From: an uncultured Algibacter sp.
Lineage (GTDB): Bacteria; Bacteroidota; Bacteroidia; Flavobacteriales; Flavobacteriaceae
Assembly (NCBI RefSeq): GCF_947487575.1
Contig: NZ_CANKXG010000002.1
Span: forward strand, 293,179 to 357,178
Reading direction: 5' to 3'
DNA length: 64,000 nucleotides
The position numbers were made by a program, and so were the translations under genes. Positions 1 to 8,505 of the stretch are shown piece by piece. The stretch's first letter is position 1, and the number at the start of each line of letters is the position of its first letter. The notes under the pieces are model-generated. The model ran no database searches, had not been told where the DNA came from, and saw only the letters and a program-made list of their open reading frames with translations.

Positions 1-282
1 TTCAACAATTGGAATGTATTCATCTAATAAATTAAGCATTAAACGTGCAAGTCTTGTTTTTGCTTGTCCGCGTAATCCTAATAAATTAATATTATGTCTT
101 GATAAAATGGCGCGTTCTAATTCAGGAATTACAGTATTCTCATAACCATGTACACCTTCAAAAGTAGTTTCTTTATTTTTTATTTTTTGAATTAAGTTAT
201 CTCGCAATTCATCTTTAATAGATTTACTTTGATAACCTGCTTTCTTTAAATCTCCTAATGTATTTATATTTTTCACTTTCAT
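1..282 (-). CDS. AAA ATPase, MoxR/magnesium-chelatase I type (N-terminal part)
   Basis: The gene runs off the left edge, so only about the first 94 residues are visible, starting MKVKNINTLGDLKKAG. The segment EGVHGYENTVIPELERAIL followed by LLGLRGQAKTRLARLM is the usual entry to the P-loop of MoxR/ChlI-like AAA ATPases; G-L-R-G-Q-A-K-T-R takes the Walker A place. The rest of the ATPase, including Walker B and sensors, lies outside the window. The gene follows the vWA gene on the same strand after 62 bp, the usual pairing in which the ATPase acts with a metal-binding vWA protein on an unknown target. The family call is fairly safe; the cellular role is not known. Confidence 0.8.
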   Translation of the reverse strand, partial: MKVKNINTLGDLKKAGYQSKSIKDELRDNLIQKIKNKETTFEGVHGYENTVIPELERAILSRHNINLLGLRGQAKTRLARLMLNLLDEYIPIVE

Positions 283-344
283 TTTATAGCTTTTGGCTAT
301 TAGCAAACCTTCAGTAATAAGGCTAAAAGCTAACAGCTAGTTAA

Positions 345-1472
345 TTATCCTCTAATTCTTTTTTTTCTGTTTGTTTCGTAATCTTCAAAAATCATTTCAC
401 CTAAACCTTTCAACCCCGTGTAAAACGCTTTTCCTTGGTTTGCATAGGTAAATTCTCGAACAAATTGCATGAGATAACTATCTTGTGCAATCATAAAAGT
501 TGTAATTGGTATATGTAATCTTCTAGCTTGTTGTGCCATGGCATAACATTTATTTACAATGTGCTTATCTAAACCGTTACTGTTTTTATAATATTCTCCA
601 TCAGGTAAACGCAAACAACTTGGTTTTCCATCAGTAATCATAAAAATCTGTTTGTTTGTATTTCGTTTACGCCTTAGTAAATCCATGGCTAATTGTAAAC
701 CAGCAACTGTATTTGTATGATAAGGTCCAACTTTTAAATACGGTAAATCCTTAATTTCAATTTGCCATGCATCATTACCAAAGACTAAAATATCCAAGGT
801 GTCCTTAGGGTATCGCGTTGTAATTAATTCTGCAAGCGCCATAGCCACTAGTTTCGCTGGTGTAATTCTATCTTCACCATATAATATCATACTGTGACTT
901 ATATCAATCATCAATACCGTGCTCATTTGAGATTTATGAAGTGTTTCTTCTACTACTAAATCATCTTCGGACAAGGTGAAATCTCCAATACCATGATTGA
1001 TTTGGGCATTCTTTAAACTTTCTGTCATAGACACTTTATCTAGAGCATCTCCAAATTGATAGTTTTTAAAATCTCCTGTGTGTTCGTCTCCTATGCCTGG
1101 GCTTTTACTTTTATGATTACCTTGTCCACTACGTTTTATCTTTCCGAAAATTTGGTCTAAAGCTTGTTGACGTATAGCACGTTCCGTTTTTGCAGTTATG
1201 GATAAAGTACCATTTCCATCTAGGTCAATTTCTTCACGCAAATAGCCTTTTTGTTTTAAATCTTCTATAAAATCGTCAATGGTGTATTCGAGAGTAGTAA
1301 GTTTATACTCTTTATCTAATTCACGCAACCAATCAATAGCTTCGTCAAAATCTCCTGAAGTATGTGTAATTAGCTCCTTGAAAACTTCAAAAAGTGTATC
1401 AAAAGGAGATTTTAAAGGTGCTTCGTATTTTTTAAATACAAAACCTTTTCTTGATGTATTATCTTTTTTCAT
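345..1472 (-). CDS. vWA domain protein, partner of MoxR-like ATPase
   Basis: A 375-residue cytosolic protein without signal peptide or membrane helix. A charged N-terminal half (about 1-180) is followed by a von Willebrand A domain. The metal (MIDAS) motif DISHS is seen near residue 190, with ITDGKPS near 280 supplying the later Asp. It is the first gene of a two-gene minus-strand unit with the AAA ATPase that runs off the window start. In known MoxR/vWA pairs the two proteins cooperate in chaperone-like or metal-insertion steps; what this pair works on is not shown by the context. The ATG at 1472 is the only good start. It is a different lineage from the MoxR/DUF58 pair at 55-58 kb. Confidence 0.85.
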   Translation of the reverse strand: MKKDNTSRKGFVFKKYEAPLKSPFDTLFEVFKELITHTSGDFDEAIDWLRELDKEYKLTTLEYTIDDFIEDLKQKGYLREEIDLDGNGTLSITAKTERAIRQQALDQIFGKIKRSGQGNHKSKSPGIGDEHTGDFKNYQFGDALDKVSMTESLKNAQINHGIGDFTLSEDDLVVEETLHKSQMSTVLMIDISHSMILYGEDRITPAKLVAMALAELITTRYPKDTLDILVFGNDAWQIEIKDLPYLKVGPYHTNTVAGLQLAMDLLRRKRNTNKQIFMITDGKPSCLRLPDGEYYKNSNGLDKHIVNKCYAMAQQARRLHIPITTFMIAQDSYLMQFVREFTYANQGKAFYTGLKGLGEMIFEDYETNRKKRIRG

Positions 1473-1560
1473 AGCTCTATAAAAATACTATATTTTTACA
1501 GAAAACAACAACCGCTATAATCAGATTTATCTATACTTTAACATGAATTTCATATATGGG

Positions 1561-2238
1561 CTATTCCATACGTTTTAAACCATTAAGGTTTTCAATTTTA
1601 ACAAATTTCCCTACGGTAGATATCAAACCCTCCTTCTTAAATTGAGAGAGTACTCGAATTGCAGATTCAGTAGCCGTACCAACAATACTCGCATAATCTT
1701 CACGAGATAAAAGTACACTTAATGTTCCGTCTGAGTTTACACCAAAACTATCATGAATATAAATTAAAGTTTCAGCCAAACGTTGTTTTACTGATTTTTG
1801 AGCCATATTTACAATAATATCATCAGATTCTCTTAAATCATGCGCCATATCTTTTAAAACATCAAAAGAAAATTTTGGGTTTTTTTGCAAATCGGCAATA
1901 ATTTCACTTTTTGGTATAAAGCAAACTTCCATATCATTTAAAGCTGAAGCTTGTAAATTAGAGCTTTCATCACTTATTAAAGAACGATGCCCCAATAACT
2001 GGCCTTTTACAACCATTTTTACAATTTGGTCTTTACCATTTTCACTAAGTTTTGATAGTTTGCATATTCCATCCTTAATACAATACACGCCATTTAAAGT
2101 TTCGCCTTCTTCAAAAATGACTTCACCTTTTTTAATAGTCTTAGAAGTCTTGCAAGAAGATATTCTCACTAACTCATCTTTAGTCAAAGACTTAAGTGAA
2201 TTAAATTGTTTAATTATGCATTGTTCACATTTTCCCAT
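1561..2238 (-). CDS. Fnr-like Crp-family transcription regulator
   Basis: The protein begins MGKCEQCIIKQF, with a CxxC pair at residues 4 and 7 and further Cys near 29, 53, 59 and 105, so an oxygen-sensitive iron-sulfur cluster is plausible as in Fnr. A cyclic-nucleotide-like beta barrel (about 30-130), a dimer helix and a C-terminal helix-turn-helix follow; the recognition helix TESAIRVLSQF keeps the Glu and Arg spaced as in Fnr. I use the ATG at 2238; a TTG 45 bp upstream would place the start inside the Fnr box. The gene is divergent from ccoI and next to the cbb3 oxidase locus, the common place for its regulator. Binding to the boxes in this window is inferred. Confidence 0.85.
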   Translation of the reverse strand: MGKCEQCIIKQFNSLKSLTKDELVRISSCKTSKTIKKGEVIFEEGETLNGVYCIKDGICKLSKLSENGKDQIVKMVVKGQLLGHRSLISDESSNLQASALNDMEVCFIPKSEIIADLQKNPKFSFDVLKDMAHDLRESDDIIVNMAQKSVKQRLAETLIYIHDSFGVNSDGTLSVLLSREDYASIVGTATESAIRVLSQFKKEGLISTVGKFVKIENLNGLKRME

Positions 2239-2276
2239 AATGCTAAATTTGATTATACCGTAAAAATAATTAAAAC

Positions 2277-2320
2277 ATGACAAATATCATATTTAAAAAG
2301 CACTTGTTTTAAGACTTTTG
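2277..2320 (+). promoter_or_regulatory. Fnr-type box and promoter of ccoI
   Basis: The 14-bp site ATGACAAATATCAT (2277-2290) is a near-perfect inverted repeat. A -7-like element GACTTTTG (2313-2320; consensus TAnnTTTG) follows, its last base 36.5 bp from the box centre, placing the box near -41.5 of the expected start. No TTG is found at -33, as expected for an activator-dependent promoter. Confidence 0.65.
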
Positions 2321-2345
2321 TGTCAGGTATAAATGAGCAAATATT

Positions 2346-4721
2346 ATGGGGCATAAATCATGTTTCCATTGTGGACTAGATTCTACATCTTCTGAAATTA
2401 TCTATGATGATAAGTCGTTTTGTTGTAACGGTTGTAAAACTGTTTACGAGATTTTTTCTGCAAACGATTTAACGTGTTACTACGACTTACAAAACGCACC
2501 AGGCACTACACCAAAAGAAATTGAAGGCAAGTACAATTTTTTAGATAACACAAAAATTGTAGAAAATCTGCTGGAGTTTAATGATGATAAAACACAAATT
2601 GTCACGCTTTACATTCCACACATTCATTGTAGTTCTTGTATTTGGATTCTAGAGAATTTAAATAAACTTCATCCTTCTGTAAGTTCTTCTATTGTCAATT
2701 TTGGAAAAAAAACAGTTCGTATCAATTATCATATTGATAGTTTTTCTTTGAAGGAATTGGTAAGGCTTTTAAGCAGTATTGGCTATGAACCCTTTATAAG
2801 TTTAGATGATTATTCTGTAGGTAAAAAGGATGTTGATAGGTCACTTATATACAAATTAGGGGTTGCAGGTTTCGCTTTTGGAAACATAATGTTTTTATCG
2901 TTTCCAGAGTATTTCCAATTTAATGGTTATTGGATTGAAAAATATGCACCCCTTTTTAGATGGTTAATGTTTACGTTTTCGCTACCTGTTGTTTTTTATT
3001 GTAGTCAAAATTATTTTATTTCTGCTTATAAAGGTTTAAAAGCAAAACTTTTAAATATTGATGTTCCTATTGCTTTAGGTATTACCGTTTTGTTTTTAAG
3101 AAGTAGTGCCGAAATTATTTTAGATATTGGCACAGGTTTTTTTGATAGTTTATCTGGTCTGGTTTTTTTCTTATTATTGGGGAAGTTTTTTCAACAGAAA
3201 ACTTATAATTTCTTGTCTTTTGAACGCGATTACAAGTCGTATTTCCCAATTGGAATTACAAAGATTTTTTTAGATAAAAAAGAGGAATCAATACAGGTTT
3301 ATGATATTGAAAAAGGCGACAGACTTTTAATTAGAAATGAAGAGTTAATTCCTGTAGATTGTATTTTGATTACTGGCAATGCGCGAATTGATTATAGTTT
3401 TGTTACTGGAGAATCTGAAGCCGTTTCTAAACAATCGGGTGACAAATTATTTGCTGGTGGAAAACAGTTAAACGGTAGTATTGAGGTTGATGTTTTAAAA
3501 ACTGTTGAGCAAAGTTACTTAACGCAATTATGGAGTAACGATGTATTTAATAAAAACAAGGAAGATAGTTTTACAACCTTAACCAATGCCATTAGTAAAA
3601 AATTCACAATTACCATTTTAAGTATAGCGTTTATAGCTACTGCATATTGGTTGTTTATAGACACATCAAAAGCATTGAATGTATTCACTGCCGTACTTAT
3701 AATTGCTTGCCCATGCGCCATTGCTTTGGCCGCTCCTTTTACATTCGGGAACATGCTTCGCATTTTTGGAAAGCTAAAATTTTATGCCAAAAATGCTTCA
3801 GTTATTGAGCAATTAGCTGCTATTGACACCATTATTTTCGATAAAACAGGAACGATTACAGCCAATAAAGAAACATCTATTGAGTATGACGGTTCTGAGC
3901 TTTCGGGAGATGAAGAAACCTTATTAAGAAGTACCTTGCGGAATTCTAATCACCCTTTAAGTCGATCTTTATATTCGCTTCTGGAAGAGCATGATATTGT
4001 GACTTTAGAAGATTATGAAGAATATGTTGGAAAAGGTATCGAAGCTAAGCATAATGATAATTCTATAAAAATTGGCTCTGCTCCTTTTGTGGGATTTTCT
4101 TCTGAAACAGCTACTTTAAATACAGCTGTTCATGTGAGTACTAACAACAAATACAAAGGAAAATTTACATTTTATAACAAGTATAGAAAAGGACTTTCCA
4201 AATTGTTTAATAAACTAAAACCCAATTATGATTTGGTAATTCTTTCTGGAGATAATGCTGGAGAAAAAGAGAACTTAACTAAACTACTTCCTGCTGAAAC
4301 GAAATTGTTTTTTAATCAGAAGCCTGAGGATAAATTGGAGTACATAAAACATCATCAAAATTCAGGCGCTAAAGTTTTAATGATTGGTGATGGTTTAAAT
4401 GATGCTGGGGCTTTGGCACAAAGCAATGTTGGGATTGCTATTTCTGAGAATGTTAATGTGTTTTCGCCAGCTTGTGATGCCATTTTGGATGCTACTAAAT
4501 TCAACCAATTATATAATTTTATAAAAGCCTCAAAATCAGCTATCACAATTATAAAATGGAGTTTTTTACTGTCCTTTATTTACAATAGTATTGGGCTTTA
4601 TTTTGCGGTTACTGGGCAGTTATCACCTGTAGTTGCTGCAATTTTAATGCCTTTAAGTTCTATTAGCATTGTGGTATTTACAACAGTTTGCACGAATATT
4701 TTAGGGCGAAAATTGAAGTAG
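2346..4721 (+). CDS. ccoI: Cu+-transporting P-type ATPase for cbb3 oxidase assembly
   Basis: A 791-residue heavy-metal P1B ATPase of the CcoI/FixI type that supplies copper for the CuB centre of cbb3 oxidase. The N-terminus carries the Cys-rich metal-binding region found in this subgroup (SCFHC at 6-9, CCNGC at 26-30) and an HMA domain with HIHCSSC near residue 94. Eight membrane helices surround the ion motif ACPCAIALA (C455, C457). The phosphorylation site DKTGTIT has Asp499, and GDGLNDAGAL closes the ATP-binding region. It has its own Fnr-type promoter and stands directly before ccoS and the oxidase genes. A repeat element lies 29 bp after its stop codon. Confidence 0.95.
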   Translation: MGHKSCFHCGLDSTSSEIIYDDKSFCCNGCKTVYEIFSANDLTCYYDLQNAPGTTPKEIEGKYNFLDNTKIVENLLEFNDDKTQIVTLYIPHIHCSSCIWILENLNKLHPSVSSSIVNFGKKTVRINYHIDSFSLKELVRLLSSIGYEPFISLDDYSVGKKDVDRSLIYKLGVAGFAFGNIMFLSFPEYFQFNGYWIEKYAPLFRWLMFTFSLPVVFYCSQNYFISAYKGLKAKLLNIDVPIALGITVLFLRSSAEIILDIGTGFFDSLSGLVFFLLLGKFFQQKTYNFLSFERDYKSYFPIGITKIFLDKKEESIQVYDIEKGDRLLIRNEELIPVDCILITGNARIDYSFVTGESEAVSKQSGDKLFAGGKQLNGSIEVDVLKTVEQSYLTQLWSNDVFNKNKEDSFTTLTNAISKKFTITILSIAFIATAYWLFIDTSKALNVFTAVLIIACPCAIALAAPFTFGNMLRIFGKLKFYAKNASVIEQLAAIDTIIFDKTGTITANKETSIEYDGSELSGDEETLLRSTLRNSNHPLSRSLYSLLEEHDIVTLEDYEEYVGKGIEAKHNDNSIKIGSAPFVGFSSETATLNTAVHVSTNNKYKGKFTFYNKYRKGLSKLFNKLKPNYDLVILSGDNAGEKENLTKLLPAETKLFFNQKPEDKLEYIKHHQNSGAKVLMIGDGLNDAGALAQSNVGIAISENVNVFSPACDAILDATKFNQLYNFIKASKSAITIIKWSFLLSFIYNSIGLYFAVTGQLSPVVAAILMPLSSISIVVFTTVCTNILGRKLK

Positions 4722-4750
4722 GAATTGAGGTGATTTTTTTGAGGGTGGAT

Positions 4751-4831
4751 GCGTTAGGGATTGAACGGTATGTTTGAGCTCGCCGACGAAGGAGGAAGCG
4801 AGTAGTGAAAGCCCGACCCTTGTGGTAACGC
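4751..4831 (+). repeat. Intergenic repeat, copy a
   Basis: 81 bp bounded by GCGTTA and TAACGC. It contains TAGGGATTGAA near the left end, GAAAGCCCGACCC near the right end and an inner stem CTCGC/GCGAG around GACGAAGGAGG. It lies 29 bp after the ccoI stop, in the same sense as the gene, and ends 30 bp before the Fnr box of ccoS. Confidence 0.85.
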
Positions 4832-4861
4832 CACAAAAAGAATGATTACAAATAAGAAAAC

Positions 4862-4905
4862 ATGACAAATGTCATCTTTTTAAAATAAGTATAAAAGTAT
4901 TTTTG
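4862..4905 (+). promoter_or_regulatory. Fnr-type box and promoter of ccoS-ccoNOQP
   Basis: ATGACAAATGTCAT (4862-4875) is a perfect inverted repeat. A perfect -7 element TATTTTTG (4898-4905) follows with its last base 36.5 bp from the box centre, the same distance as at ccoI and hemN. The expected start is about 4910, 16 bp before the ccoS ATG. Confidence 0.8.
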
Positions 4906-4925
4906 GGCTGTAACTTCAAGTAGGT

Positions 4926-5096
4926 ATGAGTGTTATATATATTTTATTGACTATAAGCATTATAGTGGCAATTGGCTTTTTTGTAGCCTTTATTATTGCT
5001 GTGAAAAGCGGACAATTTGACGATAGTTATACACCATCGGTACGCATGTTATTTGAGGACGAATTGATTAAAGAAAAACCAAAAAAACGATACTAA
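4926..5096 (+). CDS. ccoS: cbb3 oxidase assembly protein CcoS
   Basis: A 56-residue protein beginning MSVIYILLTISI: one membrane helix (about 3-26) followed by a short charged tail with the family-typical KSGQFDD and a Lys-rich end. CcoS is required for maturation of the cbb3 oxidase, probably for cofactor insertion. The gene sits between ccoI and ccoNO, 25 bp before the latter, and is the first gene after the Fnr-type promoter. It is short enough to be missed by automatic ORF length cut-offs, but size, sequence and place all agree. Confidence 0.93.
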   Translation: MSVIYILLTISIIVAIGFFVAFIIAVKSGQFDDSYTPSVRMLFEDELIKEKPKKRY

Positions 5097-5121
5097 CCAA
5101 AGAAGAATAACAATTACAATT

Positions 5122-7314
5122 ATGGAAATGCAACAATTTCATTACGATAATAAAATCGTTACAAAATTCATTTACGCGACAATAATTTTTGGCGTTGTAG
5201 GTATGGCGGTAGGTTTACTACTTGCTTTTATGTTTCTATTCCCTAATCTTACGGATGGAATTTCGTGGCTTAGTTTTGGGCGTTTAAGACCTTTACATAC
5301 TAACGCTGTGATTTTTGCCTTTGTGGGAAATGCCATGTTTGCAGGAATTTATTATTCGTTACAACGTTTATTAAAAGCTAGAATGGCAAGCGACTTGTTA
5401 AGTAATATAAACTTTTGGGGGTGGCAACTTATTATTGTAGCTGCAGCTATTTCATTACCATTAGGGTATTCTACATCTAAGGAGTATGCCGAATTAGAAT
5501 GGCCAATAGATATTGCCATTGCTTTAATTTGGGTGGTTTTTGGTGTGAACATGATTTGGACTATTCTTAAACGTAGACAACGTCACTTATATGTTGCTAT
5601 TTGGTTTTACATTGCTACGTTTGTTACCGTTGCGGTACTTCATATTTTTAATAGTTTAGAGTTGCCAGTTAGTGCAATGAAAAGTTATTCTGTTTACGCT
5701 GGCGTACAAGATGCGCTTGTACAATGGTGGTACGGACACAACGCAGTAGCTTTCTTTTTAACGACTCCGTTTTTAGGATTGATGTATTACTTTGTTCCAA
5801 AAGCAGCAAACAGACCTGTGTATTCTTATAGATTATCTATTGTACATTTTTGGTCGTTAATTTTTCTATATATCTGGGCTGGACCCCATCACTTATTATA
5901 CACCGCATTACCAGAATGGGCACAAAACTTAGGTGTAGCATTTTCTGTGATGTTATTAATGCCATCTTGGGGTGGTATGATAAACGGACTTTTAACCTTA
6001 CGTGGTGCTTGGGATAAAGTTAGAACCGACCCTGTTTTAAAATTTATGGTAGTTGCTATTACTGGTTATGGTATGGCAACTTTTGAAGGCCCAATGCTTT
6101 CGCTTAAAAATGTAAATGCTATTGCTCACTTTACCGATTGGATTATTGCGCACGTACACGTTGGTGCATTAGCTTGGAACGGTTTTATGGCATTTGGTAT
6201 TATTTATTACCTAATTCCACGATTATTTAAAACAAAATTATACTCTTTAGGTTTGGCCAATTTACACTTTTGGCTCGGTACTTTAGGTATTATTATATAT
6301 GCATTACCCATGTATGTTGCTGGTTTTACACAAGCAAGTATGTGGAAACAATTTAACCCTGACGGCACTTTAGTTTACGGTAACTTTTTAGAAACCGTTA
6401 CTGAAATTATGCCAATGTATTGGATGCGTGCTATTGGTGGTACTTTATACATAGTTGGTATGTTTATTCTAGTTTATAATGTGATTGCTACCGTGAAAAG
6501 CGGAAGCAAAGTACAAGATGAATTAGCTGAAGCTCCTGCTTTAGAACGTGTAACTAACAGACGTACTTCAAGCGAAGGATGGCATACATGGTTAGAAAGA
6601 AGACCAATTCAATTAACCATATTAGCAACTGTAGCTATTTTGATTGGTGGTATTATACAGATTGTACCAACCATTATGGTAAAATCTAATATTCCAACTA
6701 TTGCAAGTGTACAACCTTATACACCTCTTGAATTAGAAGGTAGAGATATATACATCCGTGAGGGTTGTGTAGGTTGCCACTCCCAAATGATTCGTCCGTT
6801 TAGAAGTGAAGTTGAACGCTACGGAGAATACTCAAAAGCGGGAGAGTTTGTTTACGACCATCCATTCCTTTGGGGTAGTAAGCGTACAGGTCCAGATTTA
6901 CACCGTGTTGGTGCTAAGTATTCTGACAACTGGCATTTTAACCACATGTACGATCCGCAGAGTACCTCATCTGGTTCTATTATGCCACGTTACCCTTGGT
7001 TAATTACAGGTAGTAGTAGCGAACTAGATAAATCAATGACCGAAGCAAAAATGGAAGCTATGGTAACGTTAGGAGTTCCTTATACAGAAGAAGACATAGC
7101 CAATGCACAACAAAACATGCTAGAGCAAGGTGCTCAAATTGAGCAAAACCTTTATAGCGACCCTGATTTTGCAAAAACTTATGAAGCCGACAAGAAATAT
7201 GCTTCTGATAATGGCGAAGATTTTATAGAAATGAAAAACAGAGAAATTGTTGCAATGATTGCGTATTTACAACGATTAGGAACTGATATTCATGTAAAAC
7301 CTGAGCAACAATAA
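5122..7314 (+). CDS. ccoNO: cbb3-type cytochrome oxidase subunits I and II, fused (CcoN-CcoO)
   Basis: 730 residues joining the catalytic haem-copper subunit and the membrane-anchored cytochrome c subunit. In the CcoN part (about 1-490, some 12 helices) His59 fits the low-spin haem ligand. His206, His256 and His257 fit the CuB ligands, and His344 and His346 fit the haem ligands of helix X. After a short linker and a new membrane anchor (about 495-520), the CcoO part binds one haem c at CVGCH (549-553), with Met621 in GSIMPRYP as likely sixth ligand. It reduces oxygen to water with high affinity and pumps protons. The fusion is usual in Bacteroidota. A second ATG two codons in is an equally possible start. 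Confidence 0.96.
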   Translation: MEMQQFHYDNKIVTKFIYATIIFGVVGMAVGLLLAFMFLFPNLTDGISWLSFGRLRPLHTNAVIFAFVGNAMFAGIYYSLQRLLKARMASDLLSNINFWGWQLIIVAAAISLPLGYSTSKEYAELEWPIDIAIALIWVVFGVNMIWTILKRRQRHLYVAIWFYIATFVTVAVLHIFNSLELPVSAMKSYSVYAGVQDALVQWWYGHNAVAFFLTTPFLGLMYYFVPKAANRPVYSYRLSIVHFWSLIFLYIWAGPHHLLYTALPEWAQNLGVAFSVMLLMPSWGGMINGLLTLRGAWDKVRTDPVLKFMVVAITGYGMATFEGPMLSLKNVNAIAHFTDWIIAHVHVGALAWNGFMAFGIIYYLIPRLFKTKLYSLGLANLHFWLGTLGIIIYALPMYVAGFTQASMWKQFNPDGTLVYGNFLETVTEIMPMYWMRAIGGTLYIVGMFILVYNVIATVKSGSKVQDELAEAPALERVTNRRTSSEGWHTWLERRPIQLTILATVAILIGGIIQIVPTIMVKSNIPTIASVQPYTPLELEGRDIYIREGCVGCHSQMIRPFRSEVERYGEYSKAGEFVYDHPFLWGSKRTGPDLHRVGAKYSDNWHFNHMYDPQSTSSGSIMPRYPWLITGSSSELDKSMTEAKMEAMVTLGVPYTEEDIANAQQNMLEQGAQIEQNLYSDPDFAKTYEADKKYASDNGEDFIEMKNREIVAMIAYLQRLGTDIHVKPEQQ

Positions 7315-7335
7315 CCATCAAAATTATTTAGAATC

Positions 7336-7521
7336 ATGCTAAAATTTGTAAAAAACCATATGGAGAGCATTACAGGAATAGAGATTTACCCGATGATTTC
7401 TCTACTTATCTTCTTTACTTTTTTTGTACTCCTATTTTGGTGGGTTATAACCGCTAAGAAAGACTATATAAAAAACGTAAGCAACTTACCATTAGACAAC
7501 CAAAACGACAATATATTATGA
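7336..7521 (+). CDS. ccoQ: cbb3 oxidase small subunit CcoQ/FixQ
   Basis: A 61-residue protein with one membrane helix (about 18-40, MISLLIFFTFFVLLFWW) and a short polar tail, as in FixQ/CcoQ, which stabilises the assembled oxidase. It lies 21 bp after ccoNO, and its stop overlaps the ccoP start in an ATGA, indicating translational coupling. Length and position support the call more than sequence, which is weakly conserved in this family. Confidence 0.88.
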   Translation: MLKFVKNHMESITGIEIYPMISLLIFFTFFVLLFWWVITAKKDYIKNVSNLPLDNQNDNIL

Positions 7522-8426
7522 GAAATTTAGTTCCATCCTGGATTCGTGTTCCAGTAGTATTCTTTATTATTTTTGGAGCCGTAGAATTCTTTGTAGATTC
7601 TGGAGAAAAACCTGCATTTATTGAATACCCATCAGTATTACTGTTTCTCCTTTTAGTATTACTAATACTAATTGCTATTGAAGCCATTATTGGTGCATTA
7701 GAAAACGTAATGCTTCATAAATTAGATGAAGACGCTAAAGCACGCTTTTTAGCCGAAAAAGAAAAATCATTTAAGTTTACATGGTTAAAAGAAACATACC
7801 AAAAGCTTCTAGGTTCAAAACCTATTGAAGAGGAAGGTGAAATTGTACTTGACCATAACTATGATGGGATTAAAGAGTTAGACAATAACCTACCACCATG
7901 GTGGGTATATTCATTTTACATTTCTATAGTTTTTGCTGCCGTTTATTTATTAAGATACCATGTATTTGATGGTAACAATCAAGTTGATGAATTAGAAATT
8001 GAGTTAGCTGATGCCAGAATTGCTTTAGAAGAATACAAGAAAACCGCTAAAGATTTGGTAGATTTTAATACAGTAACCTTATTAACAGATACAGGCGATT
8101 TAAGTTCTGGTAAAAACATTTTTGAAACCAATTGTGTAGCCTGTCATATGGCAGACGGTGGTGGTGGTATTGGACCAAATTTAACCGATGAACATTGGAT
8201 ACTTGGAGGTGGTATTAAAAATGTATTTAAAACCATTTCTGAAGGTGGACGTTCAGGAAAAGGTATGATTGCTTGGAAGGCACAGTTAAAACCATCTGAA
8301 ATGGCTCAAGTAGCTAGTTATGTTTTAAGTTTTCAGGGTACAACTCCTGCAAACCCTAAAGCTGCTGAAGGCGATATTTGGGTAAATGAAGATAATACAA
8401 TAACAGATAATTTAGTAACCGATTAA
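7518..8426 (+). CDS. ccoP: cbb3 oxidase subunit III, single-haem CcoP
   Basis: 302 residues. Two N-terminal helices (about 8-55), a charged stretch, the family motif PPWWVYSFYISI leading into another helix (about 130-150), then one cytochrome c domain with CVACH at 206-210. Proteobacterial CcoP usually has two haem c sites; here only one CxxCH is present, which I know as usual for Bacteroidota. The likely sixth ligand is a Met in GKGMIAWK. It passes electrons from the bc-type complex or alternative complex III to CcoO. Translationally coupled to ccoQ. Confidence 0.94.
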   Translation: MRNLVPSWIRVPVVFFIIFGAVEFFVDSGEKPAFIEYPSVLLFLLLVLLILIAIEAIIGALENVMLHKLDEDAKARFLAEKEKSFKFTWLKETYQKLLGSKPIEEEGEIVLDHNYDGIKELDNNLPPWWVYSFYISIVFAAVYLLRYHVFDGNNQVDELEIELADARIALEEYKKTAKDLVDFNTVTLLTDTGDLSSGKNIFETNCVACHMADGGGGIGPNLTDEHWILGGGIKNVFKTISEGGRSGKGMIAWKAQLKPSEMAQVASYVLSFQGTTPANPKAAEGDIWVNEDNTITDNLVTD

Positions 8427-8447
8427 TAGCAAATAACTAAACTATCT

Positions 8448-8489
8448 AATCCTGCCAGGTAAACAAACCATATTGAATCTGGCAGGATT
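8448..8489 (+). terminator. Inverted repeat between ccoP and ccoG
   Basis: AATCCTGCCAG (8448-8458) and CTGGCAGGATT (8479-8489) form a perfect 11-bp stem with a 20-base loop. It is followed by TTTAAAAAA, so it is a weak terminator or attenuator that may lower ccoG expression relative to the oxidase subunits. It resembles other CCTGCC-type hairpins near 10.1 kb. Confidence 0.5.
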
Positions 8490-8505
8490 TTAAAAAACCC
8501 AAGTC

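Noticed and set aside
2239-2283. Upstream TTG start of the Fnr-like regulator
   Set aside because: It would put the first codons inside the Fnr box, while the ATG at 2238 gives the expected CxxC-bearing start of the family.
7518-8426. CcoP lacking its second haem site as a defect
   Set aside because: A single CxxCH is, to my knowledge, usual for Bacteroidota CcoP, and the rest of the protein is intact.
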